DNA of 64,000 bases from HK1 sp965204915 (GCA_965204915.1 OZ242023.1:3844001-3908000), one strand, 5' to 3'. Numbered from the stretch's first letter, positions 8,117-17,155 are shown. Notes: a model not told the origin generated them from the sequence alone. Made by a program: numbers and translations.

Positions 8117-8263
8117 CCGCGGCGCGGGACCCGCTCGACGGCCGGTGTCGAGAAGCGCGGCTCGCGGTTCCGGTTGATCGGCAATAGCCTGTCGCGCGAT
8201 CATGATCGCGCGCCGCCGCCGAGTCCCTGCGCGCGGGCGACCATTCAGCCCGAGATCTTCGCC

Positions 8264-8962
8264 ATGAACGAGACATACCATCTCATCAGCTCCGTGACCT
8301 GACCCTGGGTACAGCGCGCCATGATCGTGTTGCGTGCCAAGGACGTCGAGTTCGAAGTGACCTACATCGACCTGCGCGAGAAGCCCGACTGGTTTCTCGA
8401 GATCTCCCCCCACGGCAAGGTGCCGGTGCTCTCCGTCGGCGAGCGGCCGTTGTTCGAGTCGAACGCGATCGCGGAATTCCTCGACGAGATGGTTCCCCCA
8501 CCTCTGCATCCCGACGATCCGTTCAAGCGCGCGCGAAACCGGGCCTGGACCGACTTCGTCCCCGACTTCTCGACAAGCCTCGGCGGCGTGTACTACGCAA
8601 AGGACGAGACCGCACTCGCCGAGGGAATCGAGATTGCGCGCGGCCGGCTTGCCAAGCTCGAAGAGGCGCTCGCCAGGGAGCGGGACAATGACGGGCCGTA
8701 CTTCAACGGCCCCGAGCTCTGCCTCGTCGACGCCGCCTACGCGCCGTTCCTCCGGCGCTACGCCTTCGTCGAGCCCCGGCTCGGCTGCGGGCTGCTGAAA
8801 GAGTTCCCGCTGGTGCAGGCGTGGTCGGATGCACTGGCCGCGGACGAGCGGATCACCGGCTCGGTCGCGGACACCTTCGAGCACGAATTCATCACTTCCT
8901 TGCACCGGCGCGGAGCGATGGCCGCGCCGCGGTTCGGTCCGATGCCGGAGGCGGCCGACTGA
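8264..8962 (+). CDS. glutathione S-transferase, probable selenoprotein (TGA at 8300)
   Basis: Read from ATG 8264, the frame runs through one TGA (8300-8302) into a complete glutathione S-transferase of 232 residues. The N-terminus becomes ISSVTUPWVQRAMIVLR, where U sits exactly at the catalytic Cys of the CP[WFY]-x-QR motif of Cys-type (omega/SspA-like) transferases. Downstream LEISPHGKVPVL (the glutathione-binding cis-Pro loop) and the all-helical C-terminal domain are intact. Starting at ATG 8321 would give a 213-residue protein lacking the first strand and catalytic residue, so that start is unlikely. Selenocysteine insertion is the best reading; a nonsense mutation or sequencing error is the alternative. 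No sel genes lie in the window. A strong hairpin follows the stop. Confidence 0.75.
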
Positions 8963-8971
8963 ACCGGCACT

Positions 8972-9008
8972 CCGCCCGGGCCGTCGCCTTGGCGACCGGC
9001 CCGGGCGG
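8972..9008. terminator. strong GC hairpin between convergent genes
   Basis: Arms CCGCCCGGGCCGTCGCC (8972-8988) and GGCGACCGGCCCGGGCGG (8991-9008) pair over 17 positions with a single bulged base and a 2-nt loop. It lies 10 bases after the GST stop and between it and the convergent aminotransferase gene, so it can end transcription from the GST side. No T-tract is seen. Confidence 0.6.
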
Positions 9009-9122
9009 GGACGAAGGATTCGGGCATCGGGAGCCGGAGCCGCGCAGGGCCGGCGGCGCAGTTCCTGCCGTTGCTTGCGCTTCCCGGACCCTGGAGCCCC
9101 GGATCTTGGAGCGTTGTCCGGG

Positions 9123-9980
9123 CTATCGGTCGGCGTCGGCGCGCGCGGATTCGACGTAGATCTCGCGCAGCCGGCGCGTGACCGGTCCCGGCCGGCCGTC
9201 CCCGATCGTTTCCCGGTCGATGCCCACCACCGGGATCACGAACGACGAGGCGCTGGTGATGAACGCTTCCGCCGCGGTCTTCGCTTCCTCCACGGTGAAC
9301 GGCCGCTCCTCGACCGTGATCCCATGCTCGTGCGAGAGCCGCAGCACCGCGGCGCGGGTGATGCCGTGCAGGATCTCGTTGCCGAGATGCCGCGTCACCA
9401 CCACCCCGCCGCCGGTCACGATGTACGCGTTGCTCGAGCTGCCCTCGGTCACGCAGCCGTCCTCGACCATCCACGCATCTCCGGCGCCGGCGTCGAGCGC
9501 CGCCTGCTTCGCCATCGACGCCGCGAGCAACCCGACGGTCTTCACGTCGCGCCGCTTCCAGCGCAGATCCGGTACCGTGACGATCGTGATCCCCCGCACC
9601 GCGAGCGGGTTGTCGACGAGCGGCTTCTCCTGCGTGAACATCACCAGCGTCGGCTCGGGCTCGGCCGGATATGCGAAGTCGCGGTCGGCAGGTCCGCGGG
9701 TGATCTGCAGGTAGACGATGCCTTCGTCGAGGTCGTTGCGCGCGATGAGCTCCTTCTGCGCACACACGATCTCTTCCGGCGTGGCCGGTGAGGCCATCCC
9801 CAGCTCTCCGAGCGAGCGTTCGAGCCGGGCGAGATGCGCCGCGTTGTCGACGAGGCCGCGGTCGAGCACCGACGCCACCTCGTACACCCCGTCCCCGAAC
9901 AGGAACCCGCGGTCGAAGACCGACACGCGCGCTTCGGATTCGGGGACGAATTGCCCGTTGACGTAGACGATGCGGCTCAT
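9123..9980 (-). CDS. dat: D-amino acid transaminase (class IV aminotransferase)
   Basis: A 285-residue fold-type IV PLP enzyme. The PLP lysine is Lys147 in RRDVKTVGLLAASMAKQAA, and the cofactor-phosphate loop TEGSSSNAY follows. The N-terminal VFDRGFLFGDGVYEV is characteristic of D-alanine transaminases and distinguishes them moderately from branched-chain enzymes. It would interconvert D-alanine and 2-oxoglutarate with pyruvate and D-glutamate. It is divergent from alanine racemase (145 bp apart), supporting a D-amino acid role. The ORF extends upstream through unrelated antisense sequence; MSRIVYVNG is the family start. Confidence 0.8.
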   Translation of the reverse strand: MSRIVYVNGQFVPESEARVSVFDRGFLFGDGVYEVASVLDRGLVDNAAHLARLERSLGELGMASPATPEEIVCAQKELIARNDLDEGIVYLQITRGPADRDFAYPAEPEPTLVMFTQEKPLVDNPLAVRGITIVTVPDLRWKRRDVKTVGLLAASMAKQAALDAGAGDAWMVEDGCVTEGSSSNAYIVTGGGVVVTRHLGNEILHGITRAAVLRLSHEHGITVEERPFTVEEAKTAAEAFITSASSFVIPVVGIDRETIGDGRPGPVTRRLREIYVESARADADR

Positions 9981-10124
9981 GACAGGCTCCGGACGGTGGA
10001 TACGGTTGCGCGGCGACGATGCGCCGGCACTCGGACAGTATGCTGATGAAGGCCACGCGGGTATACCATCGACGGGGCGCAGAACGCACGCGAAGGTCGA
10101 GCGGACACTCGGGGAGCACGAGCC

Positions 10125-11354
10125 GTGATGGACGGTGAGCTGGAAAGGCCGGGTACGATCCGGCCTGGAAGCGCGGGCGTCCCGCCCGCATGGCCGGGAG
10201 GCGAACCGGAAACGCCAGGCACGACCCCGACACCCGTGGATGCGCCGGGCCGTGAGCGTGCAGGCCGCGCCGCGGCCCGCGTGCTGGTCGATCTCGCCGC
10301 CCTGGCCGGGAACTACCGGGTCATCGTCTCGGCGACGGCCGCCGAGGCCGCGGGTGTCGTCAAGGCGAACGGATACGGGCTCGGCGTCTCGGGTCTCGCC
10401 CGCGCCCTGTACGAGGCCGGATGCCGGACCTTCTTCACCGCCTTCGCCCATGAGGCGGTCGAGCTCCGGCGGATGTTCGACGACGTGGAGATCTTCGTGC
10501 TCATGCCGCGCGTCGGCGACGAGGCGCACCTTCTGCACCGGCACCGCCTGATCCCCTGCCTGTTCGATCTGGACGGTGTCGATCGGTGGATCGGGAGCGC
10601 AGCGGCGCATGGCGTGCCGGGACGTGCCGCGCTCCACGTCGAGACCGGGATCCACCGGCTGGGTCTCGGCCGCGAGGAGCTGGACGCCCTGCTCGGCGAC
10701 GAGGCCCGGCGGTCGCGTCTCGACGTCACCCTGTTGATGAGCCATCTCGCCTGCGCGGACGAGCCGGCCGCGCCGTCCAACCGCCGCCAGCTCGAACGAT
10801 TCCGCGCAGTGAGAGGCGTGTTTCCGGCCGCGCGCGCCAGCCTCGCGAGTTCCGCGGGAACGTTTCTCGGATCGGACTACCACTTCGATCTGGTGCGGGC
10901 CGGGGTTGCGCTGTACGGCCACGATCCCCATTACCGGCACCAGGCGCCGCGGGTGCGGCCGGTGGCAACACTCCAGGCGCGGCTCGGACAGGTGAGGACG
11001 GTGGAGGCGGGCGGGAGCGTCGGCTACGGCGGTGTCGCGACGTGCGACGCCGCGCGGCGGATCGGCGTGGTGCTCGCGGGCTACGCCGACGGCATCCCGC
11101 GTGCGCTCTACCGGCCCGGCCGGCGGTTCGAGGTGGTGGCCGGCGGGTACCGGGCGCCGCTGTTCGGGACCGTGTCGATGGACATGATCACCATCGATCT
11201 GGACGGGGTCCCCGAGGACGCGGTCCGGACCGGGGCATGGGTGGAGATCTTCGGCCCGAACGCTCCCATCGAACGGGTCGCGGAGCAGGCCGGGACGATC
11301 CCCTACGAAATCCTCACCGGCATCGGACCGAGGGTCGAGCGCGTCCTCGTCTGA
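10125..11354 (+). CDS. alr: alanine racemase
   Basis: A fold-type III PLP racemase that makes D-alanine for peptidoglycan. The PLP lysine is in VVKANGYGLG (Lys80 from this start), the opposite-face catalytic Tyr in SVGYGG, and the substrate/PLP loop in FGTVSMDMI. Up to 409 residues, with about 45 extra at the N-terminus compared with the family. The extra part includes SAGVPPAWPGG, encoded by a palindromic dispersed repeat, so the true start may be GTG 10236 (VDAPGRERAG). Divergent from the D-amino acid transaminase gene. Confidence 0.85.
   Translation: MMDGELERPGTIRPGSAGVPPAWPGGEPETPGTTPTPVDAPGRERAGRAAARVLVDLAALAGNYRVIVSATAAEAAGVVKANGYGLGVSGLARALYEAGCRTFFTAFAHEAVELRRMFDDVEIFVLMPRVGDEAHLLHRHRLIPCLFDLDGVDRWIGSAAAHGVPGRAALHVETGIHRLGLGREELDALLGDEARRSRLDVTLLMSHLACADEPAAPSNRRQLERFRAVRGVFPAARASLASSAGTFLGSDYHFDLVRAGVALYGHDPHYRHQAPRVRPVATLQARLGQVRTVEAGGSVGYGGVATCDAARRIGVVLAGYADGIPRALYRPGRRFEVVAGGYRAPLFGTVSMDMITIDLDGVPEDAVRTGAWVEIFGPNAPIERVAEQAGTIPYEILTGIGPRVERVLV
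10147..10189. repeat. palindromic REP-like repeat before alr
   Basis: Two adjacent inverted repeats: AGGCCGG/CCGGCCT around a 7-nt loop (10147-10167), and GCGGGCG/CGCCCGC around a 3-nt loop (10173-10189). The translated product SAGVPPAWPGG resembles dispersed GC-rich intergenic repeats seen in many high-GC genomes. Its position between the alr and dat starts suggests that the first codons of the longest alr frame are not real coding sequence. Confidence 0.4.
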
Positions 11355-11606
11355 ACGCGGAGCCCGGGTTCGGGGCCGGATCCAATTCGGACGGCCGGCT
11401 TCCGGGGCCGCCGCTTCGGCGATGCCGCCGCCGCGGGGCGCATGACCGGCGCCGGCCCGGGCCGGGGGAGCGTTACGGCCCTCGGGTTGGCCCGGCAGCC
11501 CCGGTCAGCGGCCCAGCGTCGCCTCGTGAGTGATCGCGCGTTCCGGGCTATAGTCCCCCGCGCTTCCGGTTCGACTCCCCCCATTTCCGCCCGAAGAGGA
11601 CCCCCG

Positions 11607-12521
11607 ATGAAATACGGCTGCTCCCTGATCGTGCGTGGCGAGGACGCCACCCCGGACACCTTCATCAAAATGGCCGAGCGCGCCGAGGCGCTCGAGCTGG
11701 ACTCGCTGTGGCTCAGCGCGCACGTCGTGCTTCCGCCACAGGTGAAGTCCGGGTACATCCTCATTCCCGGCCGGATGCACCCGCCGCACTGGCGCGAATG
11801 CTACTGGGAGCCCTTCACGATTCTGTCCTTCCTTGCCGCGCACACCAGGCGCATCACCCTGGGCACCAGTGTCGTGGTGCTTCCGATGCACAACCCCTTC
11901 GAGGTCGCGAAGCAGGTCGCGGAGGTGGACCAGCTCTCCAACGGCCGGTTCATCTTCGGGATCGGCGTGGGCTGGTTCGAGGAGGAGTTCGAAGTCCTCG
12001 GACAGGCCTTCGGCAACCGGGGGGCGCGCACCGACGACGCCCTCGAGCTCATGAAGAAGCTCTGGGCGGACGACCCGGTCACGTACAGGGGCCGGTTCTA
12101 CTCCTGCGAGGACGCCTCGTTCGCGCCGAAGCCGGTGCAGCGTCCGCATCCGCCGATCTGGGTTGCGGGTGCGAGCCGGCCCGCCTGCCGGCGCGCGGCG
12201 CAGTACGCCGAGGCGTTCCACCCGGTGCGGATGTCGCTGGAGAAGGTCGTCGAGATGCGCAAGGAGCTGGATGTCCAGTGCGAGAGGTTCGACCGCTCTC
12301 CGGGCTCGGTCAAGCTCTGCGTCAAGCTGCCGCTGGTCTTCCAGGACGAGCCGGGGGAGTTCCCGACCCAGGGCACGACGCAGCAGATCGCGGACGGCAT
12401 CAAGCGCTACATCGAGATCGGGGCCGAGCATTTCACGCTCGACTTCGTTCCGGAGAAGGTGGACATCGCACTCGACGCGATGGAGCGCTTCGCCCAGGAG
12501 GTCCGGCCGCGGCTCGACTGA
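11607..12521 (+). CDS. LLM-class flavin/F420-type oxidoreductase
   Basis: A 304-residue luciferase-like monooxygenase-fold protein. Family landmarks are ITLGTSVVVLPMHNPFEVAKQ (about 91-112), the GIGVGWFEEEFEVLG segment and the RPHPPIWVAG strand near 190. LLM proteins use reduced FMN or F420; nothing here tells which, nor the substrate. Start ATG 11607, with AGAGGA about 8 nt upstream. It stands alone, followed by a gene-free region. Confidence 0.78.
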   Translation: MKYGCSLIVRGEDATPDTFIKMAERAEALELDSLWLSAHVVLPPQVKSGYILIPGRMHPPHWRECYWEPFTILSFLAAHTRRITLGTSVVVLPMHNPFEVAKQVAEVDQLSNGRFIFGIGVGWFEEEFEVLGQAFGNRGARTDDALELMKKLWADDPVTYRGRFYSCEDASFAPKPVQRPHPPIWVAGASRPACRRAAQYAEAFHPVRMSLEKVVEMRKELDVQCERFDRSPGSVKLCVKLPLVFQDEPGEFPTQGTTQQIADGIKRYIEIGAEHFTLDFVPEKVDIALDAMERFAQEVRPRLD

Positions 12522-12986
12522 CCGTGCGGGCCGCGCTCGACCGTCCCGGCCGGCGGCCGGGGGCCTCGGCGCCGCCCTCGGTCGCCGTAGCTCTGCCCGG
12601 AGACGTCGGCGCCGCCCTCGGTGTCGCAGAACCGGTCGGGTTTGCGGAAGAACGCGAGGAACAGTCCCCCGCCCGGTGGTCATCGCGGTGAATACGGTGG
12701 CGGGCGGGAGGAGGGCGATCACCTGGAACACGATGCCGGGATCGCTGCGGTCGAGGAAGCACCCGAACATCCCGGACACCACGGTCCCGCCGAGGTCGAG
12801 CCCGGTGGAGGTTGAACCTGGTGGGGGTCGAACCCGGAGGAGACGAAACCGGACAGTTCTATTTGTTGCCAACAGTTGCCAACACACCTTCTTGAGCCGG
12901 GACGCGGTTCTCGTGCGATAATGAGGGCATCCGTCCGGACGTCCCCGCGGTCGACAGCAGGATTCCACAACAGCAGGATTCCACAC
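12522..12986. other. gene-free region with short repeats
   Basis: 465 bases between the LLM gene and yajC. It contains a 16-bp tandem repeat (12793-12856), a short motif shared with the accessory region near 51440 (see repeats), a 9-bp double AGTTGCCAAC, and two copies of CAGCAGGATTCCACA directly before the yajC start. No supportable gene. Confidence 0.5.
12793..12856. repeat. 16-bp tandem repeat, 3-4 units
   Basis: Units AGGTCGAGCCCGGTGG, AGGTTGAACCTGGTGG and GGGTCGAACCCGGAGG follow one another, with a fourth degraded unit. It is intergenic, upstream of the yajC-secDF operon. Function unknown. Confidence 0.6.
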
Positions 12987-13310
12987 ATGGGTTTCTTCAT
13001 TGCGGATGCGCACGCGCAAACCGGCGGTGGGGGCGACCCTACCTTCAGCTTCATCATGCTCATCGCCCTGTTCGCGGTGTTCTACTTCGTCCTGATCCGC
13101 CCCCAGTCGAAGCGGCAGAAGGAGCACAAGGCGATGGTCGCGAGCCTGTCGAAGGGCGACGAGGTGGTCACCAACGGCGGGTTGCTCGGAAAGATCACCA
13201 ACGTCGGCGACAGCTTCGTGACGCTCGAGGTCGCGGACGGAACGGAGGTCAAGGTCCAGCGCATGGCGGTCGCGACCTTGATGCCGAAGGGAACGATCAG
13301 GTCGGGGTGA
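12987..13310 (+). CDS. yajC: preprotein translocase subunit YajC
   Basis: A 107-residue single-span membrane protein of the SecDF-YajC complex. The membrane helix at about 20-40 (FSFIMLIALFAVFYFVLIRPQ) ends in the signature LIRPQSKRQKEH. A small cytoplasmic domain follows with GDEVVTNGGLLGKI. Directly followed by secD and secF, the conserved order; tgt and queA, often upstream, are absent. Start at ATG 12987, immediately after a duplicated CAGCAGGATTCCACA. Confidence 0.93.
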   Translation: MGFFIADAHAQTGGGGDPTFSFIMLIALFAVFYFVLIRPQSKRQKEHKAMVASLSKGDEVVTNGGLLGKITNVGDSFVTLEVADGTEVKVQRMAVATLMPKGTIRSG

Positions 13311-13359
13311 GCTCCAACGTCTGCCGACCTCTCTTGCCGCATCCTGCTCCGACCGTCCC

Positions 13360-15213
13360 ATGATCAACCAGTATCCTGCGTGGAAGCACGCGCTCATCGC
13401 GGTTGCGCTGGTGGCCGGCGTCATCTTCGCGCTCCCGAACCTCTTCGGCGAGGATCCCGCGGTCCAGGTGTCGCCGGTACGCGGCGCACCCGTCGACGAG
13501 GCGCTGCGCGACCGCCTCGTCGGCCGGATCGAGTCGGAGGGCATCACCGCGCACCGGACCGAGATCACGGATCGGCTCCTCATGCGCTTCGGATCGGCGG
13601 AGGATCAGCTCAGGGCCCGGCAGATCATCGAGGACGCGCTTGATCGCCAGTACGTGGTCGCGCTCAACCTCGCGCCGTCGACCCCCGCCTGGCTCGCCGG
13701 TCTGGGTGCGCTGCCGATGTATCTGGGTCTCGATCTGCGCGGCGGCGTGCACTTCCTGATGGAGGTGGACCTCGCGGGCGCGGTCAGGCAGGCGGAGCAG
13801 CGTTACGCGGGCGATCTGCGCAGCCTGTTGCGGGAGGAGAAGATCCGCCAGCGGGCCATCACGGTGCGGTCGAAGGGTGGCTTGATCGTCCGGTTCAACG
13901 ACGCCGGGCACCGCGACCGGGCCTACGACCTCGTGCGGCGGCAGATGCCCGAGCTCATCGTCGAGTCGGCCGTCAACGTCGGAGATCCGGTGCTCGACAT
14001 CCAGCTCGGCGAATCGGCCAGGCAGGAGATCGAGCGCTTCGCGGTCCAGCAGAACGTCACCACGCTGCGCAACCGCGTCAACGAGCTCGGCGTCGCCGAG
14101 CCGGTCATCCAGAGGCAGGGAGAGAGCCGGATCGTCGTCCAGTTGCCAGGCGTCCAGGACACCGCAAGGGCGAAGGAGATCCTCGGCGCGACCGCGACGC
14201 TGGAATTCCGCATGGTCCACGACGAATCCGCGACGGCGCTCGCGACCGGACGCACACCGGCGACGGCGAAGCTGTATCGCGAGCGTAGCGGGGCGCCGAT
14301 CCTCCTCCGGCGCAACGTCATGCTCACGGGGGAGTACATCACGGACGCGGCGTCCGGGATCGATCAGCAGAGCGGCTCGCCGGCGGTGTTCATCACCCTC
14401 GACGGCAAGGGCGCGAGACTCTTCTCGAACCGCACCCGGGACAAGATCGGCCGCGCCATGGCCGTCGTGTACATCGAGCACAAGTCGTTCACGGAGCTGG
14501 TCAACGGGGTGCGCGAGCGCCGGAAGGAGATCGTCGAGGAAGTGATCAACGTCGCGACGATTCGCGATCAGCTCGGGAAGCGGTTCCAGATCACCGGCCT
14601 CGACTCCACCGAAGAGGCCCGCAACCTCGCGCTGCTGCTGCGCGCCGGAGCGCTCGCCGCTCCCATCGAGATCGTGGAGGAGCGCACCGTCGGCCCGAGC
14701 CTCGGCCAGGCGAACATCGACCAGGGGTTCCGGTCGGTGGTGATCGGCTTCGTCCTGGTGCTCGCCCTCATGGCGATCTACTACAAGCGGTTCGGGCTCG
14801 TCGCCAATCTGGCCCTCACGTTCAATCTGGTCCTGGTGGTGGCGATGCTGTCCCTGTTGCAGGCGACCCTGACCTTGCCGGGCATCGCGGGGATCGTCCT
14901 GACGGTGGGCATGGCGGTGGACGCCAACGTCCTCATCTTCGAGCGCATCCGGGAGGAGATCCGCAATGGAAACACCCCGCAGGCGAGCATCCACGCCGGA
15001 TACGCGAAGGCGTTCTCGACCATCGCCGACGCGAACATCACGACCCTCATCGCGGCGGTCCTGCTGTTCGGGTTCGGCACGGGTCCGATCAAGGGGTTCG
15101 CGGTCACCCTCTCGCTGGGGATCGCGACCTCGATGTTCACCGCGATCATGATGACCCGCGCCGTGGTCAACCTGATGTACGGCGGCCGGCGGGTGGCCGC
15201 CCTCTCCATCTGA
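13360..15213 (+). CDS. secD: protein translocase subunit SecD
   Basis: A 617-residue RND-fold membrane protein that uses the proton motive force to help finish Sec-dependent export. One N-terminal helix (about 10-27) precedes a large periplasmic part, which contains LGLDLRGGVHFLMEVD. Five C-terminal helices follow, with the conserved GMAVDANVLIFERIREE and TLIAAVLLFGFGTGPIKGFA motifs. Length is normal for the Gram-negative form. It sits between yajC and secF and is probably co-transcribed with them. Confidence 0.95.
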   Translation: MINQYPAWKHALIAVALVAGVIFALPNLFGEDPAVQVSPVRGAPVDEALRDRLVGRIESEGITAHRTEITDRLLMRFGSAEDQLRARQIIEDALDRQYVVALNLAPSTPAWLAGLGALPMYLGLDLRGGVHFLMEVDLAGAVRQAEQRYAGDLRSLLREEKIRQRAITVRSKGGLIVRFNDAGHRDRAYDLVRRQMPELIVESAVNVGDPVLDIQLGESARQEIERFAVQQNVTTLRNRVNELGVAEPVIQRQGESRIVVQLPGVQDTARAKEILGATATLEFRMVHDESATALATGRTPATAKLYRERSGAPILLRRNVMLTGEYITDAASGIDQQSGSPAVFITLDGKGARLFSNRTRDKIGRAMAVVYIEHKSFTELVNGVRERRKEIVEEVINVATIRDQLGKRFQITGLDSTEEARNLALLLRAGALAAPIEIVEERTVGPSLGQANIDQGFRSVVIGFVLVLALMAIYYKRFGLVANLALTFNLVLVVAMLSLLQATLTLPGIAGIVLTVGMAVDANVLIFERIREEIRNGNTPQASIHAGYAKAFSTIADANITTLIAAVLLFGFGTGPIKGFAVTLSLGIATSMFTAIMMTRAVVNLMYGGRRVAALSI

Positions 15214-15264
15214 CGCCCGCGCAGACCCGCAAACCATCGTCCGCAACGCCCGGCCGAACGCACC

Positions 15265-16206
15265 ATGGAATTGATCAAGCAGGGACTCCACCTCGACTTC
15301 ATGAGCCGGCGCCGCGTCGCGGTCATGTTCTCGGCGGCGATGCTGGTGGTCTCGATCCTCTCCCTCGCCTTCCGCGGGCTCGAATTCGGCATCGACTTCA
15401 CGGGCGGTACCCTGGTCGAGGTGGGCTACCCGCGGGCGGTGGAGCTGGAGCCGGTGCGGGCCACGCTTCACGGCGCGGGCTTCGAGGGCGCCGTCGTCCA
15501 GCACTTCGGCACCGCCCAGGACGTGCTCATCCGGATCGCGCCGCGTGGCGACGTGGACAGGGCGGAGCTGAGCAACCGTGCGCTCGACGCCCTTCGCGCC
15601 AGGGATTCGGCGGTGGAGCTGCGCCGGGTCGAGTTCGTGGGCCCGCAGGTCGGCGAGGAGCTGACCGAGCAGGGGGGGCTCGCGATGCTCATCGCGCTGG
15701 GCGCGATCTTCCTCTACGTGATGTTCCGGTTCGAGTGGAAGTTCTCCGCCGGCGCGGTCGCGGCGCTGTTCCACGACGTGCTGATCACCCTCGGCGTCTT
15801 CTCGCTGCTCGGGCTCGAGTTCGATCTGACGGTGCTCGCCGCGGTCCTCGCGGTCATCGGCTACTCCCTCAACGACACCATCGTCGTCTTCGATCGGATC
15901 CGCGAGAACTTTCGCCGGATGCGGCGCGGCACCTCCGAGTCGATCATCAACCGCTCGCTGAACCAGACCCTGTCGCGGACGTTGATGACGTCATTGACGA
16001 CGCTGCTGGTGCTGATCGCGCTCTTCTTTCTCGGCGGCGAGCTGATCCACGGGTTCGCGACCACCCTCATCATCGGCGTGATGATCGGTACGTATTCGTC
16101 GATCTACGTGGCGAGCACCTGCACCCTCTGGCTCGGGGTGCAGAAGGCGGACCTGATGCCGGTGCAGAAGGAAGGCGCCGAGGAGGGAGCCGATGCGCGC
16201 CCCTGA
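15265..16206 (+). CDS. secF: protein translocase subunit SecF
   Basis: A 313-residue partner of SecD. The N-terminal helix precedes FGIDFTGGTLVEV, the SecF counterpart of the SecD domain-1 motif. The membrane part carries IGYSLNDTIVVFDRIREN and the long NRSLNQTLSRTLMTSLTTLLV stretch typical of SecF. Last gene of the yajC-secD-secF operon, 51 bp after secD. Confidence 0.95.
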   Translation: MELIKQGLHLDFMSRRRVAVMFSAAMLVVSILSLAFRGLEFGIDFTGGTLVEVGYPRAVELEPVRATLHGAGFEGAVVQHFGTAQDVLIRIAPRGDVDRAELSNRALDALRARDSAVELRRVEFVGPQVGEELTEQGGLAMLIALGAIFLYVMFRFEWKFSAGAVAALFHDVLITLGVFSLLGLEFDLTVLAAVLAVIGYSLNDTIVVFDRIRENFRRMRRGTSESIINRSLNQTLSRTLMTSLTTLLVLIALFFLGGELIHGFATTLIIGVMIGTYSSIYVASTCTLWLGVQKADLMPVQKEGAEEGADARP

Positions 16207-16467
16207 ACGGCCCCTGAAACGTGGCTCCGGGTTCGCACCGGCCGTTCACCTCCCGGATCGGGCGAACTCTGTACAATCGATCGCGAAGGGCGCTTTCAAC
16301 GTCGGCGTGCCGGCTCCGGCGACCGCCGCTCGGCGCGGCGCGTTCCGGCGGCGAAGCCCTGAGCCGTCGTTCGTCGGGGGGAAGGGGGAACGAAGAGGAA
16401 ACGGGACCCCGAGCAGGGTGAAGCGCCCGTGGTTCGGGGAAAATCGGGATGGCAGGAGTATGACATC

Positions 16468-17103
16468 GTGTCCGTAACCACCGATATCCGGCGCGTCACC
16501 ACGCTGATGGTCATGGTAGCGAGCATCCTGGCGGGGTCGATGGCGCTGGCGGCAAGCACCGGCTCGGCCGCCGCCCAGCAACTCGTCATGGAAGTGACGT
16601 CGAGCATCGTGGAAGAGCTGACGTCACGGCGCGAATCCCTTCGGAACGATCCGCAAGGCGTGCACGATCTGGTGGATCGACTGGTCCTTCCCCACTTCGA
16701 CTTCGAGCGCATGTCCCGGCGGGTTCTCGGCAAACGCTGGAAACAGGCATCGCCCGAGCAACGGCGGAGATTCGTCTCGGCGTTCCGGTCCATGCTGGTG
16801 CGCACCTACGCAACGGTACTCAACGAGTACCGCGGGCAGACGTTGACCTGGCTCGACCCGGTGCCTCGGAAGAAGGACAACGAGGTCTCGGTGCCCTTGA
16901 ACATCGGGGTGGACGGCCGCCGGACGGTGCGCGTCGTGTATGCGATGCATGGGGACGGGAAGGACTGGAAGGTGTTCGACGTCGCGGTCGAGGGTGTGAG
17001 CATCGTGACGAATTATCGGGCGTCGTTCCGCTCCCGGATCGCGCAGGACGGAATCGAAGGGCTGATCGCGAGCCTGGAGGCCAGGATCGCGAAGAAGGAC
17101 TGA
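16468..17103 (+). CDS. mlaC: MlaC-like phospholipid-binding protein
   Basis: A 211-residue periplasmic protein of the MlaC/Ttg2D family, which shuttles phospholipids between outer and inner membranes. A signal peptide (about residues 10-35, ending ASTGSAAAQQ) is followed by the mature domain with VLPHFDFERMSRRVLGKRWKQASPEQ and the WKVFDVAVEGVSIVTNYR strand. The GTG at 16468 is chosen because AGGAG lies 9 nt upstream; the longer ORF adds a charged stretch before the signal. Unusually, mlaF, mlaE, mlaD and mlaB are missing: the gene stands between secF and bolA. Confidence 0.88.
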   Translation: MSVTTDIRRVTTLMVMVASILAGSMALAASTGSAAAQQLVMEVTSSIVEELTSRRESLRNDPQGVHDLVDRLVLPHFDFERMSRRVLGKRWKQASPEQRRRFVSAFRSMLVRTYATVLNEYRGQTLTWLDPVPRKKDNEVSVPLNIGVDGRRTVRVVYAMHGDGKDWKVFDVAVEGVSIVTNYRASFRSRIAQDGIEGLIASLEARIAKKD

Positions 17104-17123
17104 CGAGCCCATCGGATCGACAG

Positions 17124-17155
17124 GGTGCGCGGCCGGGCCTCCGGCGACGCGCACC
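17124..17155. terminator. hairpin after mlaC
   Basis: GGTGCGCG pairs with CGCGCACC and an inner GCCGG with CCGGC, leaving a 4-nt loop and a 2-nt bulge. It lies 20 bases after the mlaC stop and before bolA. No T-run, so it may be a weak or Rho-assisted terminator, or an mRNA stabiliser. Confidence 0.4.

Noticed and set aside
8321..8962. GST starting at ATG 8321 as an ordinary shortened gene
   Set aside because: This start deletes the first beta strand and catalytic position of the fold although the upstream in-frame sequence is GST-like apart from one TGA.
13297..15774. 825-codon minus-strand frame opposite secD and secF
   Set aside because: A GC-driven shadow of secDF; the plus-strand proteins have full family motifs.
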